DNA of 64,000 nucleotides from Bauldia litoralis. GTDB taxonomy: Bacteria > Pseudomonadota > Alphaproteobacteria > Rhizobiales > Kaistiaceae. The stretch lies in contig NZ_FMXQ01000005.1 in assembly GCF_900104485.1 (NCBI RefSeq), positions 372,001 through 436,000 of the forward strand. The letters are read 5' to 3'. The position numbers were made by a program, and so were the translations under genes. Of the stretch, positions 8,728 through 15,637 are shown piece after piece (the first letter of the stretch is position 1; each line of letters starts with the position of its first letter). The notes beneath the pieces are model-generated. The model was not told the DNA's origin. It did no database searches and saw only the letters and a list, made by a program, of their open reading frames with translations.

Positions 8728-9119
8728 CGGGACAATGCTCTCAAGGGCCGCGCTGGGGGGGGGTGGGCTGCCGCACCAAGTGGCCTCAGGCTAAGCCTGA
8801 CGCGACCGGGTAGCAAAAGGTAGGGCTCTGTGTTGCCGGCGGTAGTGGGCAGCTTCACGGCATCAACACGCGCGTCGGGCTTCAAGATCAGACCGGCCGA
8901 GGCACTGGTCCATAATCATCAGCAGGTGCATTCCTCGCGACCGGTACGGGGGGAGATCGTTGCGGCCGCCATTAGAGGACACCCTCTCGAATGTCCCACC
9001 TCCCAAGCGCATACCGCCGGAGCTCGCTACTTGATCCCTGTGCAACACCGGTGGTAAACATCTCCACCAACGCTTGGCGACAACGCATTTGATATCAATG
9101 ACTTGTGGATGGGCATTGC
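8728..9119. other. Island right end, no gene seen
   Basis: No supported gene between the PIN-protein start and the right att repeat. It presumably holds the promoter of the leftward PIN gene, but no clear -35/-10 pair was recognised. Confidence 0.45.
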
Positions 9120-9145
9120 CAGTTCAATCCTGTCCGGCAGCACCA
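9120..9145 (+). repeat. att direct repeat at distal end of island
   Basis: Exact 26-base copy of 3676-3701 (the 3' end of tRNA-Thr including CCA), same orientation. There is no tRNA 5' half here, so it is an attachment-site remnant and not a second tRNA. Confidence 0.93.
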
Positions 9146-9461
9146 GTTTCAGCGAGAACCGCTTCCGGGCGATATTGCCGCGATGCCCTGACACCGTGCC
9201 CCCCGCCGCACCATGCCAGCATATGCGCCATGGATCTGGCACAACAATACCCCGGCGCTTTCCTGTCATTCTTCGATCGCGACGCCAACGACCTGCTCGT
9301 GGCCGCGCTAGTCGGAACGCTGGCTGAAGAGCCTTTGCCCGTCAGATGAATGCACGACCTTTCTGACACAGGCTGATGAAAATTCTCTCATAGATTGCAC
9401 TCTCGGCAATCCTGGGTAGTATCTTCCTTGTGTGACAGCCGCAGCGGAGAAGGGATGAGAG
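9146..9461. other. Intergenic region beyond the island
   Basis: Contains no gene that can be supported. An open frame of 39 codons (9230-9349) has no ribosome site. A good ribosome site (GAAGGGATGAGAG) for the next gene ends this region. Confidence 0.45.
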
Positions 9462-9956
9462 ATGACAACCTTTGTTGGAAGTGACACGAGCGACGACAAG
9501 TATCTTGGCAACGAGACCGTCATGTACGGTCTTGGCGGCAACGACATTCTGGACGCCGATGAAGGGTCACTCGCGTTCTCTCTCTACGGTGGTGAGGGTA
9601 ATGACATCGTTCGCGGCTACAACGAAGACGACTACATCTTCGGCGGCGCCGGCGACGATATTCTTTGCGGCTTCTATGGCAAGGACTGGCTTGTCGGCGG
9701 TCCGGGCGATGACCAGTTCTGGTTCGAATCCGTCCAGGGCGGCCCAAGCAAGATTGCCGATTTCGACATGGGCGAGGATATCATCGGTTTCGACAAATTT
9801 GCGTTCAAGAAGCTCGGGGGAGATGGAACGCTGAAAAAAGCGAAATTCTATCTTGGCGACAAGGCGCATGACCGCAGTGATCGGGTTGTTTACGACCCAG
9901 ATTCAGGCAAGCTTATGTACGTAAGAATGGTAGTAAGTCAGGCGGCAAGAAGTTGA
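9462..9956 (+). CDS. RTX calcium-binding protein, frameshifted near the C-terminus
   Basis: A small RTX (hemolysin-type calcium-binding) protein. Four glycine-rich nonapeptide-like repeats are visible between about residues 28 and 85 (GLGGNDILD, YGGEGNDIVRG, FGGAGDDILCG, VGGPGDDQF). Such proteins bind Ca2+ as beta-rolls and are exported by type I secretion using a C-terminal signal. After Y153 the frame leaves the family: with one extra base at 9921-9922 the text continues as KNGSKSGG to a stop at 10045, matching the C-terminus of the large RTX protein at 24659-26986. As written, the last 40 or so residues, probably the secretion signal, are replaced by VRMVVSQAARS. Confidence 0.8.
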   Translation: MTTFVGSDTSDDKYLGNETVMYGLGGNDILDADEGSLAFSLYGGEGNDIVRGYNEDDYIFGGAGDDILCGFYGKDWLVGGPGDDQFWFESVQGGPSKIADFDMGEDIIGFDKFAFKKLGGDGTLKKAKFYLGDKAHDRSDRVVYDPDSGKLMYVRMVVSQAARS

Positions 9957-10276
9957 TCGCCAAGATCGGCAAGGAACTCGACCTCTCCCATAAAGATTTT
10001 ATTGTCGGTGATCCGCAAGAATTTTTCGACGAACTCTATATTTAGACTCGAAGGGTTCGCCACGCGAGGATATACCCCGGACAAAAAGACATATTGACAT
10101 TCGTCGGCTGCGGGATCGTTCGGGCAGAGCATTGCGGCCGGGAGGACCAGGGGACTCGTTCAGCGGTCGTTCTTCCGCCCGGACACCACGGGCGATCTCC
10201 TACCTGTCTTCCCTGTCGGTCTGTCGCTCCATATCGGGAATGGGCATCAACCGGCGCGTCCCCTGGGGAGGCTGGG

Positions 10277-10756
10277 ATGACGAGACAAACGCCCCGCGGA
10301 CTTGCAGCCGTTCTTGCGGCAGCGGCCTTAACCGCCGGGCCGGCGGTCGCCGACGACTTCAGGCTCACCTACACCTTCACCTTCGGCAGCGTGCTTGAAG
10401 CCGACGTCACGGGCGCGTTGCAGGACGATGGCGACACGGTGATTGTCAGCGCCGTCGAGAACGCGCGTCTTGATGGCGCAAGCGGCCCCGCCCTGCCCTT
10501 CGTGACGAGCCTCGCGGACCTGGTCGACCAGACCGACCTGAACCCACCGGTCCTGAGCCTCAGCGGCCTCGGCAACGACATCTCGGCCTGCTCCGACGAC
10601 ACCTGCGTCCTGGATTTCATCACCTTCGACGGGGTGAAACGGTTCCTCGGTTCACCGGGGATCTATACGTCCGCTTCGTTCGGAAACACGCTTTCGGGCG
10701 GCGCCCACGCGGCAGAGAAATACGATCCCACGGACTACAGCCTCAAGCAGAGGTGA
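10277..10756 (+). CDS. Secreted hypothetical protein
   Basis: A 159-residue protein with a Sec signal peptide (MTRQTPRGLAAVLAAAALTA, cleavage likely after PAVA near residue 26). The mature part is acidic and beta-rich, starting DDFRLTYTFTFGSVLEADVT, with two nearby cysteines (ACSDDTC) that may form a disulfide. The start at 10277 is preferred over the longer frame because it gives the signal peptide and follows GGGAG. No family is recognised. Some PEP-CTERM-type exported proteins begin in a similar way, but no PEP-CTERM tail is present. Confidence 0.65.
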   Translation: MTRQTPRGLAAVLAAAALTAGPAVADDFRLTYTFTFGSVLEADVTGALQDDGDTVIVSAVENARLDGASGPALPFVTSLADLVDQTDLNPPVLSLSGLGNDISACSDDTCVLDFITFDGVKRFLGSPGIYTSASFGNTLSGGAHAAEKYDPTDYSLKQR

Positions 10757-10931
10757 ACGTTGCCGACCTCGGGCGTGCGCTCGCCCACCATCGGTCAGGG
10801 CGAACTTCCGTCCGGAAAAAAGCTCGGGACGCGGCTACGGAATCGCAGGGAATCCTGTGCATCGCCGCGCGCGACTTCGGAGAGCAATCCGGATCAGCCG
10901 CGACTGCCTGTATCTTGGAGCAATCATTCCA

Positions 10932-11858
10932 CTAGCTGTATCTGGCAATAACGGCGTCCACCAATCCGCATAGTTCAGCATCGACCTTCATAAACTCTGG
11001 CGCCAGATCAAATTGCGTCGCCAAGGCTACCTTGTATCCATCATTCATGCTGGACAGGGTGTGCCGTGCTGCCTCGATTTTTGCCTTGTCGCTGAAATCC
11101 TCAAAAATGAACCCGCTGACCTTGTCTTCCAGCGGCACAGGGGAGGCTACATAGTCGACGAGTCCTGCTTCCTGAAATTCCGTCGATGTCCTCCGCGCCA
11201 GCCGCCCCCCTCGGCACATGTAGACGATTTTTCCCGCGTCTTCGAAGAACCGGATCAGGTCTTGCGGCGAGTGATCATTCGCGAAGCAATGGGCCGCGTT
11301 CGCTTCGAAAATGAACGTCACATCGGGATTTCTCTCCATGAATGAAGTCGCGCCGTTCAACGCCTTCATCTCGCACCCTTCGATATCCATCTTCACAAGC
11401 GACACCGGCCGCCAGCCCACTTCCTCCATCAACCCATCGAGCGAGAAGCCCAGAACGCGCCGCCCGGTCGTGCCAACGGTGCCGTAGGCGCTTTCCCCGC
11501 GAATGCGCACCTCTCCGCTCCTGTCGACGATTGCTGCCAGCGCCCATTCGATCCGGTCGGAAAGGTCGTTTGCCTCTATGGCGGACTGAAGGACCGCGAT
11601 GTTCGATTGCAGCGCTTCGATCGCGAGGCATCGGGCACCCGTCACCAAGGCGACGGGAATACAGAAGGTACCGACGTTGGCGCCAAGATCTATGAAGTAG
11701 TCTTCATCGGAGAGCAGTTGGCTTGCCAGCCTCGCATGGTGGTCCGCTGTCCATTTCCCACTCCTCAGTTTCTCGGAATAGGCGTCGGTCTCCTCCATCC
11801 TGCTCGCCAGGACCACATTCAATCCCTCAAACTCGTGAGTTGTATGGACAATCGACAT
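10932..11858 (-). CDS. FkbM family methyltransferase
   Basis: An S-adenosylmethionine-dependent methyltransferase of the FkbM type, which usually O-methylates sugars, glycans or polyketides. The SAM-binding motif is YFIDLGANVGTFCIPVA, followed by AIEALQSNIAVLQ, the Asn-rich loop after it, and the VKMDIEGCEMKAL motif typical of FkbM. The ATG at 11858 is chosen because it follows a strong ribosome site (GGGAGGGACAGC); the frame is open 42 bases further. It stands alone, divergent from the sugar operon, so its substrate cannot be read from context. Confidence 0.88.
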   Translation of the reverse strand: MSIVHTTHEFEGLNVVLASRMEETDAYSEKLRSGKWTADHHARLASQLLSDEDYFIDLGANVGTFCIPVALVTGARCLAIEALQSNIAVLQSAIEANDLSDRIEWALAAIVDRSGEVRIRGESAYGTVGTTGRRVLGFSLDGLMEEVGWRPVSLVKMDIEGCEMKALNGATSFMERNPDVTFIFEANAAHCFANDHSPQDLIRFFEDAGKIVYMCRGGRLARRTSTEFQEAGLVDYVASPVPLEDKVSGFIFEDFSDKAKIEAARHTLSSMNDGYKVALATQFDLAPEFMKVDAELCGLVDAVIARYS

Positions 11859-12089
11859 GCTGTCCCTCCCTGATTGTAAGTACCTGAGCGTACAGCCCAT
11901 TCATTGTCAACCATCACGATAGAACGGGCCGCAAATCTCGGTTTGCGTGCGCAATCCAGAGAGGTGGTCTTCCCTCCCCGCAATTGATGCAGGCGGAGCC
12001 AGTCGGGCTGGTTCCAGCATTTCCGCCGGGAAGTGCCATGGAAGCCGAACGACGGGCACATCAGACATGTCGCCTGGCCCGACCGAGCA

Positions 12090-12135
12090 TTGCCTCTCGC
12101 GATCGACCTGTGGTATACTAAGTATAATAGGTACA
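12090..12135 (+). promoter_or_regulatory. Promoter with NanR-type triple hexamer operator
   Basis: A sigma70-like promoter, TTGCCT (12090-12095), 18-base spacer and TATACT (12114-12119), overlaps three hexamers spaced exactly 9 bases apart: GGTATA at 12112, AGTATA at 12121 and GGTACA at 12130. Escherichia coli NanR binds tandem GGTATA repeats with nearly the same spacing over its promoter. A NanR-like regulator closes this operon (18143-18916), so repression by that protein is the natural reading. The AT-rich operator stands out from its GC-rich surroundings. Confidence 0.75.
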
Positions 12136-12178
12136 TAATGCGACGGCGGCTGAAGCCGACCGGAATGAGGGGGAAAGA

Positions 12179-12250
12179 ATGTCCGCAGCACTTGCAGCCC
12201 GTGCGACCTGGGATAGCCACGCGATCCTCGCCATCCGCGGTCGCGGCTGA
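12179..12250 (+). CDS. Possible 23-residue leader peptide
   Basis: A short frame with a ribosome-site-like GGGGGAAAGA directly before its ATG. It lies in the leader between the predicted promoter and the oxidoreductase gene and is in the same frame as that gene, ending in TGA 45 bases before its ATG. The product MSAALAARATWDSHAILAIR plus GRG has no recognised family. It may be a regulatory leader, a remnant of a longer N-terminus, or chance. Confidence 0.25.
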   Translation: MSAALAARATWDSHAILAIRGRG

Positions 12251-12295
12251 CAGTCGCCGACGAAACCGGCCATCGAGATCGGGACGAGCAAGCGG

Positions 12296-13345
12296 ATGAG
12301 CTATCGCGGTGCGCTGATTGGCTGTGGCTTCTTCGCCCAGAACCACATGCATGCCTGGGCGGACCTGCCCGGCGCCCGGATCGTCGCGGTCTGCGACCTC
12401 GATCCGGCGAAGGCGGCGCGCTTCGGCGAAACCTTCGGCGCGCAACCCTTCACCGACCCGGCCGCCATGCTGGCGGAGATCCAGCCGGATTTCACCGACA
12501 TCGCCACCACTGTCGCGTCGCACCGCGCGTTGGTCGAACTGGCCGCCTCGCATTCGCGCGCCGTCATCTGCCAGAAGCCGTATGCCGAGACCTATGCCGA
12601 CGGCGCGGCGATGGTGGCGGCCTGCCAGCGCGCCAGTGTCCCACTCCTCGTCCACGAGAATTTCCGCTGGCAGTTGCCGTTCCGGCGGCTGAAGGCCGAG
12701 TTGGATTCGGGGATCGTCGGCCGGCCGACATTTCTTCGCCTGGCCTTCCGCCATGCCTTCGATATCTACGCCGGCCAGCCCTATCTCGCCGAGGTTCAGG
12801 ACCTCGCCCTGTCCGATGTCGGGCTGCACCTGTTCGACGTCGCCCGCTTCCTGTGCGGCGATGTTGTCCGGATCACCTGCGAGACCCGGCGCCTGAACCC
12901 GCGGGTCAAGGGCGAGGATTCCTTCGTCGCCCTGCTCCGCCATGCCGACGGCGCGACGTCCTCGGTCGAGTGCAGCTTCTTCAGCCCGGTCGCGCCGGAC
13001 CCCTTCCCCCAGACGCTCGCCTGGCTCGAATGCACCGACGGCATCATGGAGGTCGATACCGGATACCGGCTGCGTATTCACCGCGATGGACAGGTCACCG
13101 AGTCGAGCGTCGAGCCGGATGTCCCCGCCTGGGGCGAGAAGCCGTGGCATGGGGTGCAGGATTCGGTGCGGGCCTTCCAGGCACATGTCGTCGCGGTGCT
13201 CGATGGCGAGGCGGAGCCGCAACCGTCCGGCGCCCACAATCTCGAGACCCTCGCGCTGGCGCTCGCCGCCGCGAAGTCCGCGCGCTCCGGCGAGACCCAG
13301 GCAATCGCGCGCCCTCCTTCGACGAGCGAAGGGGTGAGCCGATGA
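12296..13345 (+). CDS. Gfo/Idh/MocA family oxidoreductase
   Basis: An NAD(P)-dependent sugar or inositol dehydrogenase of the Gfo/Idh/MocA class, 349 residues. The N-terminal Rossmann motif is ALIGCGFFAQNHMHAW and the cofactor-loop aspartates are in VAVCDLDPAKA. The family EKP motif appears as CQKPYAETYADG (Gln replacing Glu, catalytic Lys kept), and a catalytic-type His occurs in DVGLHLFDVARFL. It opens the operon containing a complete ribose-type importer and a NanR-like regulator, so it probably acts on the imported sugar. The exact substrate cannot be read from the sequence. Confidence 0.92.
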   Translation: MSYRGALIGCGFFAQNHMHAWADLPGARIVAVCDLDPAKAARFGETFGAQPFTDPAAMLAEIQPDFTDIATTVASHRALVELAASHSRAVICQKPYAETYADGAAMVAACQRASVPLLVHENFRWQLPFRRLKAELDSGIVGRPTFLRLAFRHAFDIYAGQPYLAEVQDLALSDVGLHLFDVARFLCGDVVRITCETRRLNPRVKGEDSFVALLRHADGATSSVECSFFSPVAPDPFPQTLAWLECTDGIMEVDTGYRLRIHRDGQVTESSVEPDVPAWGEKPWHGVQDSVRAFQAHVVAVLDGEAEPQPSGAHNLETLALALAAAKSARSGETQAIARPPSTSEGVSR

Positions 13346-13458
13346 CGGACACGACTTTCACGAATCCAGGACCTGGCGCGACCAGGCCTCGATGGGACCG
13401 GCCATTGCAGGTGGCCGGCCTCTTTTACTGCCAATCATCCAAGGGAGGATCTCCATGA
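13342..13458 (+). CDS. Possible 38-residue coupled small ORF
   Basis: Starts with an ATGA overlap on the stop of the oxidoreductase gene, has a ribosome-site-like AAGGGG 7 bases upstream, and ends with another ATGA overlap on the start of the binding-protein gene. The product starts MTDTTFTNPGPG and has no recognised family. Its third-codon positions are less GC-rich than in neighbouring genes, and a terminator-like hairpin lies inside it. Both facts favour a leader or chance frame over a conserved protein. Confidence 0.3.
   Translation: MTDTTFTNPGPGATRPRWDRPLQVAGLFYCQSSKGGSP
13398..13426 (+). terminator. Terminator-like hairpin ahead of the binding-protein gene
   Basis: Perfect 7-bp stem CCGGCCA (13398-13404) and TGGCCGG (13412-13418) with a 7-base loop, followed by CCTCTTTT. 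This is the form of a weak rho-independent terminator. A second small hairpin (CCTGG/CCAGG, 13372-13386) precedes it. Because transcription must pass here to reach the transporter genes, it may act as an attenuator, or a second promoter may lie nearby. Confidence 0.55.
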
Positions 13459-14447
13459 ATCTGCTGAAAACGACGTCCGCCGCCGCGATCGTCGCCGCCG
13501 CGGCCGCCTTCACCGGCACCGGCGCCAATGCCGCGAATATCTGCTTCGCGTTCCAGGATCTCGAGACCGAGTTCTGGGTCGCCGGCCACATGGCCATCAC
13601 CACCACGCTGACCGAGGCCGGCCACACCGTTCTCGAGCGCAACGCCAACGAAGACGCCAACAAGCAGTTCGAGCAGATCAAGGACTGCATCGCCCAGGGC
13701 GTCGACGCGATCATCGTCATCCCGCAGGACGGCGAAAGCGCCGTGACGATCGTCAAGGAAGCCCAGGCCGCCGACGTGCCGATCGCCGTCTTCAACCGCC
13801 CCCCGACCGACACGTCCAAGGGCATCGTCGTCGTCGCCGACAACAAGACCATCGCCGAGACGGCGGTCGATTCGATCGTCGAGGAAGCGCTGGCATCGGC
13901 GCCCGCCGACAAGACGCTGAACGCGATCATCATCGTCGGCGACCTTGGCGATCCGAATGCCGTCGGCCGCAAGGACGGCTTCTACGCCGCCATCAACAAG
14001 CACCAGGATCGCTTCAATGTCGTCGAGGTCGCGTCGAAATGGGACGCGGCGACCGCACTCGCCAACCTCGAGGCGGCCGTGACCGCGAACCCGGAAGTCG
14101 ACCTGCTCTTCACGTCGTCCGACTTCCTCTTCCCGACCATCCGCTCGGTCTTCGAGCCGCGCGGCCTGTGGAAGAAGCGCGGCGAGGACGGCCACGTCCT
14201 GATGGCTGGCCTCGACGGCGACAAGACCGCCTGCCAGTTGATCAAGGAAGGCTATGTCGACGCGACCGGCGTGCAGGACCTCTATTTCGAGGCCGATGCC
14301 GCGCTGAAGGGCGTTCTCGAAGCCATCGAGAATGACGAAGCCCAGCCCAATGTCCTGATCGAGGATCCCGGCTTCGCGCTCACCCAGGCGAACCTCGCCA
14401 CGGATGAGATGAAGATGTGGGGCTGCATCCTTCTGGCCGGCGAGTAA
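13455..14447 (+). CDS. Sugar ABC transporter substrate-binding protein (RbsB type)
   Basis: Periplasmic binding protein of a ribose/autoinducer-2-type importer, 330 residues. A Sec signal peptide (MNLLKTTSAAAIVAAAAAF, cleavage likely after ANA) precedes the Peripla_BP_4 fold. Typical elements are NANEDANKQFEQIKDCIAQG and DAIIVIPQDGESA, plus the later GVQDLYFEADAALKGVLEAI. The ATG at 13455 is chosen for its strong ribosome site (AAGGGAGG) and the signal peptide. It is followed by a stable hairpin and the rest of the transporter. The ligand is not identifiable; the NanR-type control suggests an acidic or amino sugar only weakly. Confidence 0.93.
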   Translation: MNLLKTTSAAAIVAAAAAFTGTGANAANICFAFQDLETEFWVAGHMAITTTLTEAGHTVLERNANEDANKQFEQIKDCIAQGVDAIIVIPQDGESAVTIVKEAQAADVPIAVFNRPPTDTSKGIVVVADNKTIAETAVDSIVEEALASAPADKTLNAIIIVGDLGDPNAVGRKDGFYAAINKHQDRFNVVEVASKWDAATALANLEAAVTANPEVDLLFTSSDFLFPTIRSVFEPRGLWKKRGEDGHVLMAGLDGDKTACQLIKEGYVDATGVQDLYFEADAALKGVLEAIENDEAQPNVLIEDPGFALTQANLATDEMKMWGCILLAGE

Positions 14448-14463
14448 CGCCAGTCGTCAAGCT

Positions 14464-14490
14464 GGCGCCGGCCGATCCCCGGCCGGCGCC
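14464..14490 (+). other. Perfect 10-bp hairpin after binding-protein gene
   Basis: GGCGCCGGCC (14464-14473) pairs with GGCCGGCGCC (14481-14490) around the loop GATCCCC. There is no U tract. Hairpins here in ABC operons usually protect the 3' end of the binding-protein message and lower expression of downstream membrane genes. Confidence 0.75.
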
Positions 14491-14512
14491 GACCGCGCGT
14501 CAGGGAAACACG

Positions 14513-15637
14513 ATGACGACCGAGACTGCCCGCCCCTCGCCCCTGCAACGGGTGTCGAGAATTCTCCTGTCGGACTATTTCGTCCTCTACCTGTCGCTGG
14601 CCTATGTCGCGGCGCTGGCTCCCTTCTATCCGGTGCTGCTGACGCCGGCGAACATTTCCAATGTCCTGTCCAACATGTGGCCGCTGCTCATCGTGGCGAC
14701 CGGTCAGACCTTCGTCCTTGCCATCGCCGGGATCGACCTCAGCCAGGGCGCCGTCATCGCCGTCACCTCGGTCATCTGCGCCATGCTCATCGCCGTCACC
14801 GGCAATGAGGCGGTGCTCGGCAACGCGCCGATCTGGGGCGCGGTCATCGACGGCGACGGCGGGCTGCTTTCCGGAGTCACCGGAGGCCTGGCGATCGCCA
14901 TCCTGGCGATGGTCGTCGCGGCCGCGCTGATCGGCCTGCTCAACGGCGTCGCCGTTGCCGTCTTCGGCATGCCGGCCTTCATGGTGACGCTGGTCACCAT
15001 GCTCGTGGTCAGCGCCTTCGCCATCTACCTGTCGATGTCAGAGAATATCAGCGGCCTGCCGGAAGCCTTCATCGACCTCGGCAAGGGCGATCTCGTCTCG
15101 GTCTATTTCGGCGCGCAGGAAGAAAGCAAGATCCCGCGCAAGGTCATCTATTCCTTCGTCACCTACCCGATGGTCATCGCCATCGCCGTGGCGGTGTTCG
15201 CCCACTACCTTCTCAATCGCACGGTGTTCGGCCGCTATGTCTTCGCCATCGGCTCGAACATCAGGAATGCCCAGATTTCCGGCGTCCCCGTCCGGCGGAT
15301 CGTCGTGGCGATCTTCGTGATCTCGGCGGTCTGCGCGGCCATCGCCTCGATCCTCTATTCGGCCCGGCTCGAAGCCGGCCGTCCGACGCTTGGCGCCGGC
15401 ACCTTCCTGCTCGACGTGATCGGCGCCACCGTCATCGGCGGCACCAGCCTGTTCGGCGGCAAGGCGAAGATCATCTGGACCTTCTTCGGCGTCCTGTTCT
15501 TCGTGCTGCTGTCCAACACGCTCAACCTGATGAACCTCTCCGCCTTCCAGGTCGACATGGTCAAGGGCGCGGTCATCCTGGCGGCGGCGCTTCTCGATGT
15601 CCTGCGCACCCGGATCACGCGGGAGACGGCGCGATGA
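14513..15637 (+). CDS. Sugar ABC transporter permease (first)
   Basis: Inner-membrane channel subunit of the RbsC/BPD_transp_2 family, 374 residues, with about 10 hydrophobic segments. The family landmark GQTFVLAIAGIDLSQGAVIA is present, as is the late GATVIGGTSLFGGKAKIIWT. The ATG at 14513 follows AGGGAAACACG and is chosen over the longer open frame, which would cross the hairpin. A lengthened loop around residues 95-125 (rich in Gly and Asp) is slightly unusual for the family. It overlaps the ATPase gene by 4 bases (ATGA), so translation is coupled. Confidence 0.93.
   Translation: MTTETARPSPLQRVSRILLSDYFVLYLSLAYVAALAPFYPVLLTPANISNVLSNMWPLLIVATGQTFVLAIAGIDLSQGAVIAVTSVICAMLIAVTGNEAVLGNAPIWGAVIDGDGGLLSGVTGGLAIAILAMVVAAALIGLLNGVAVAVFGMPAFMVTLVTMLVVSAFAIYLSMSENISGLPEAFIDLGKGDLVSVYFGAQEESKIPRKVIYSFVTYPMVIAIAVAVFAHYLLNRTVFGRYVFAIGSNIRNAQISGVPVRRIVVAIFVISAVCAAIASILYSARLEAGRPTLGAGTFLLDVIGATVIGGTSLFGGKAKIIWTFFGVLFFVLLSNTLNLMNLSAFQVDMVKGAVILAAALLDVLRTRITRETAR

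Larger units (their letters stand above)
11859..12295. other. Divergent intergenic region with NanR-type promoter
   Basis: These 437 bases separate the leftward FkbM gene from the rightward sugar operon. They contain the promoter and operator described at 12090-12135 and a possible short leader reading frame at 12179-12250. The part from 11859 to 12089 shows nothing that can be named. Confidence 0.6.

Noticed and set aside
9120-9145. Possible second tRNA-Thr gene
   Set aside because: Only the last 26 bases of the tRNA are present; no D arm or anticodon arm upstream. It is an attachment-site copy.
11819-13237. 472-codon minus-strand frame across the oxidoreductase gene
   Set aside because: Shadow frame: it spans the intergenic promoter and the antisense of a clear Gfo/Idh gene.
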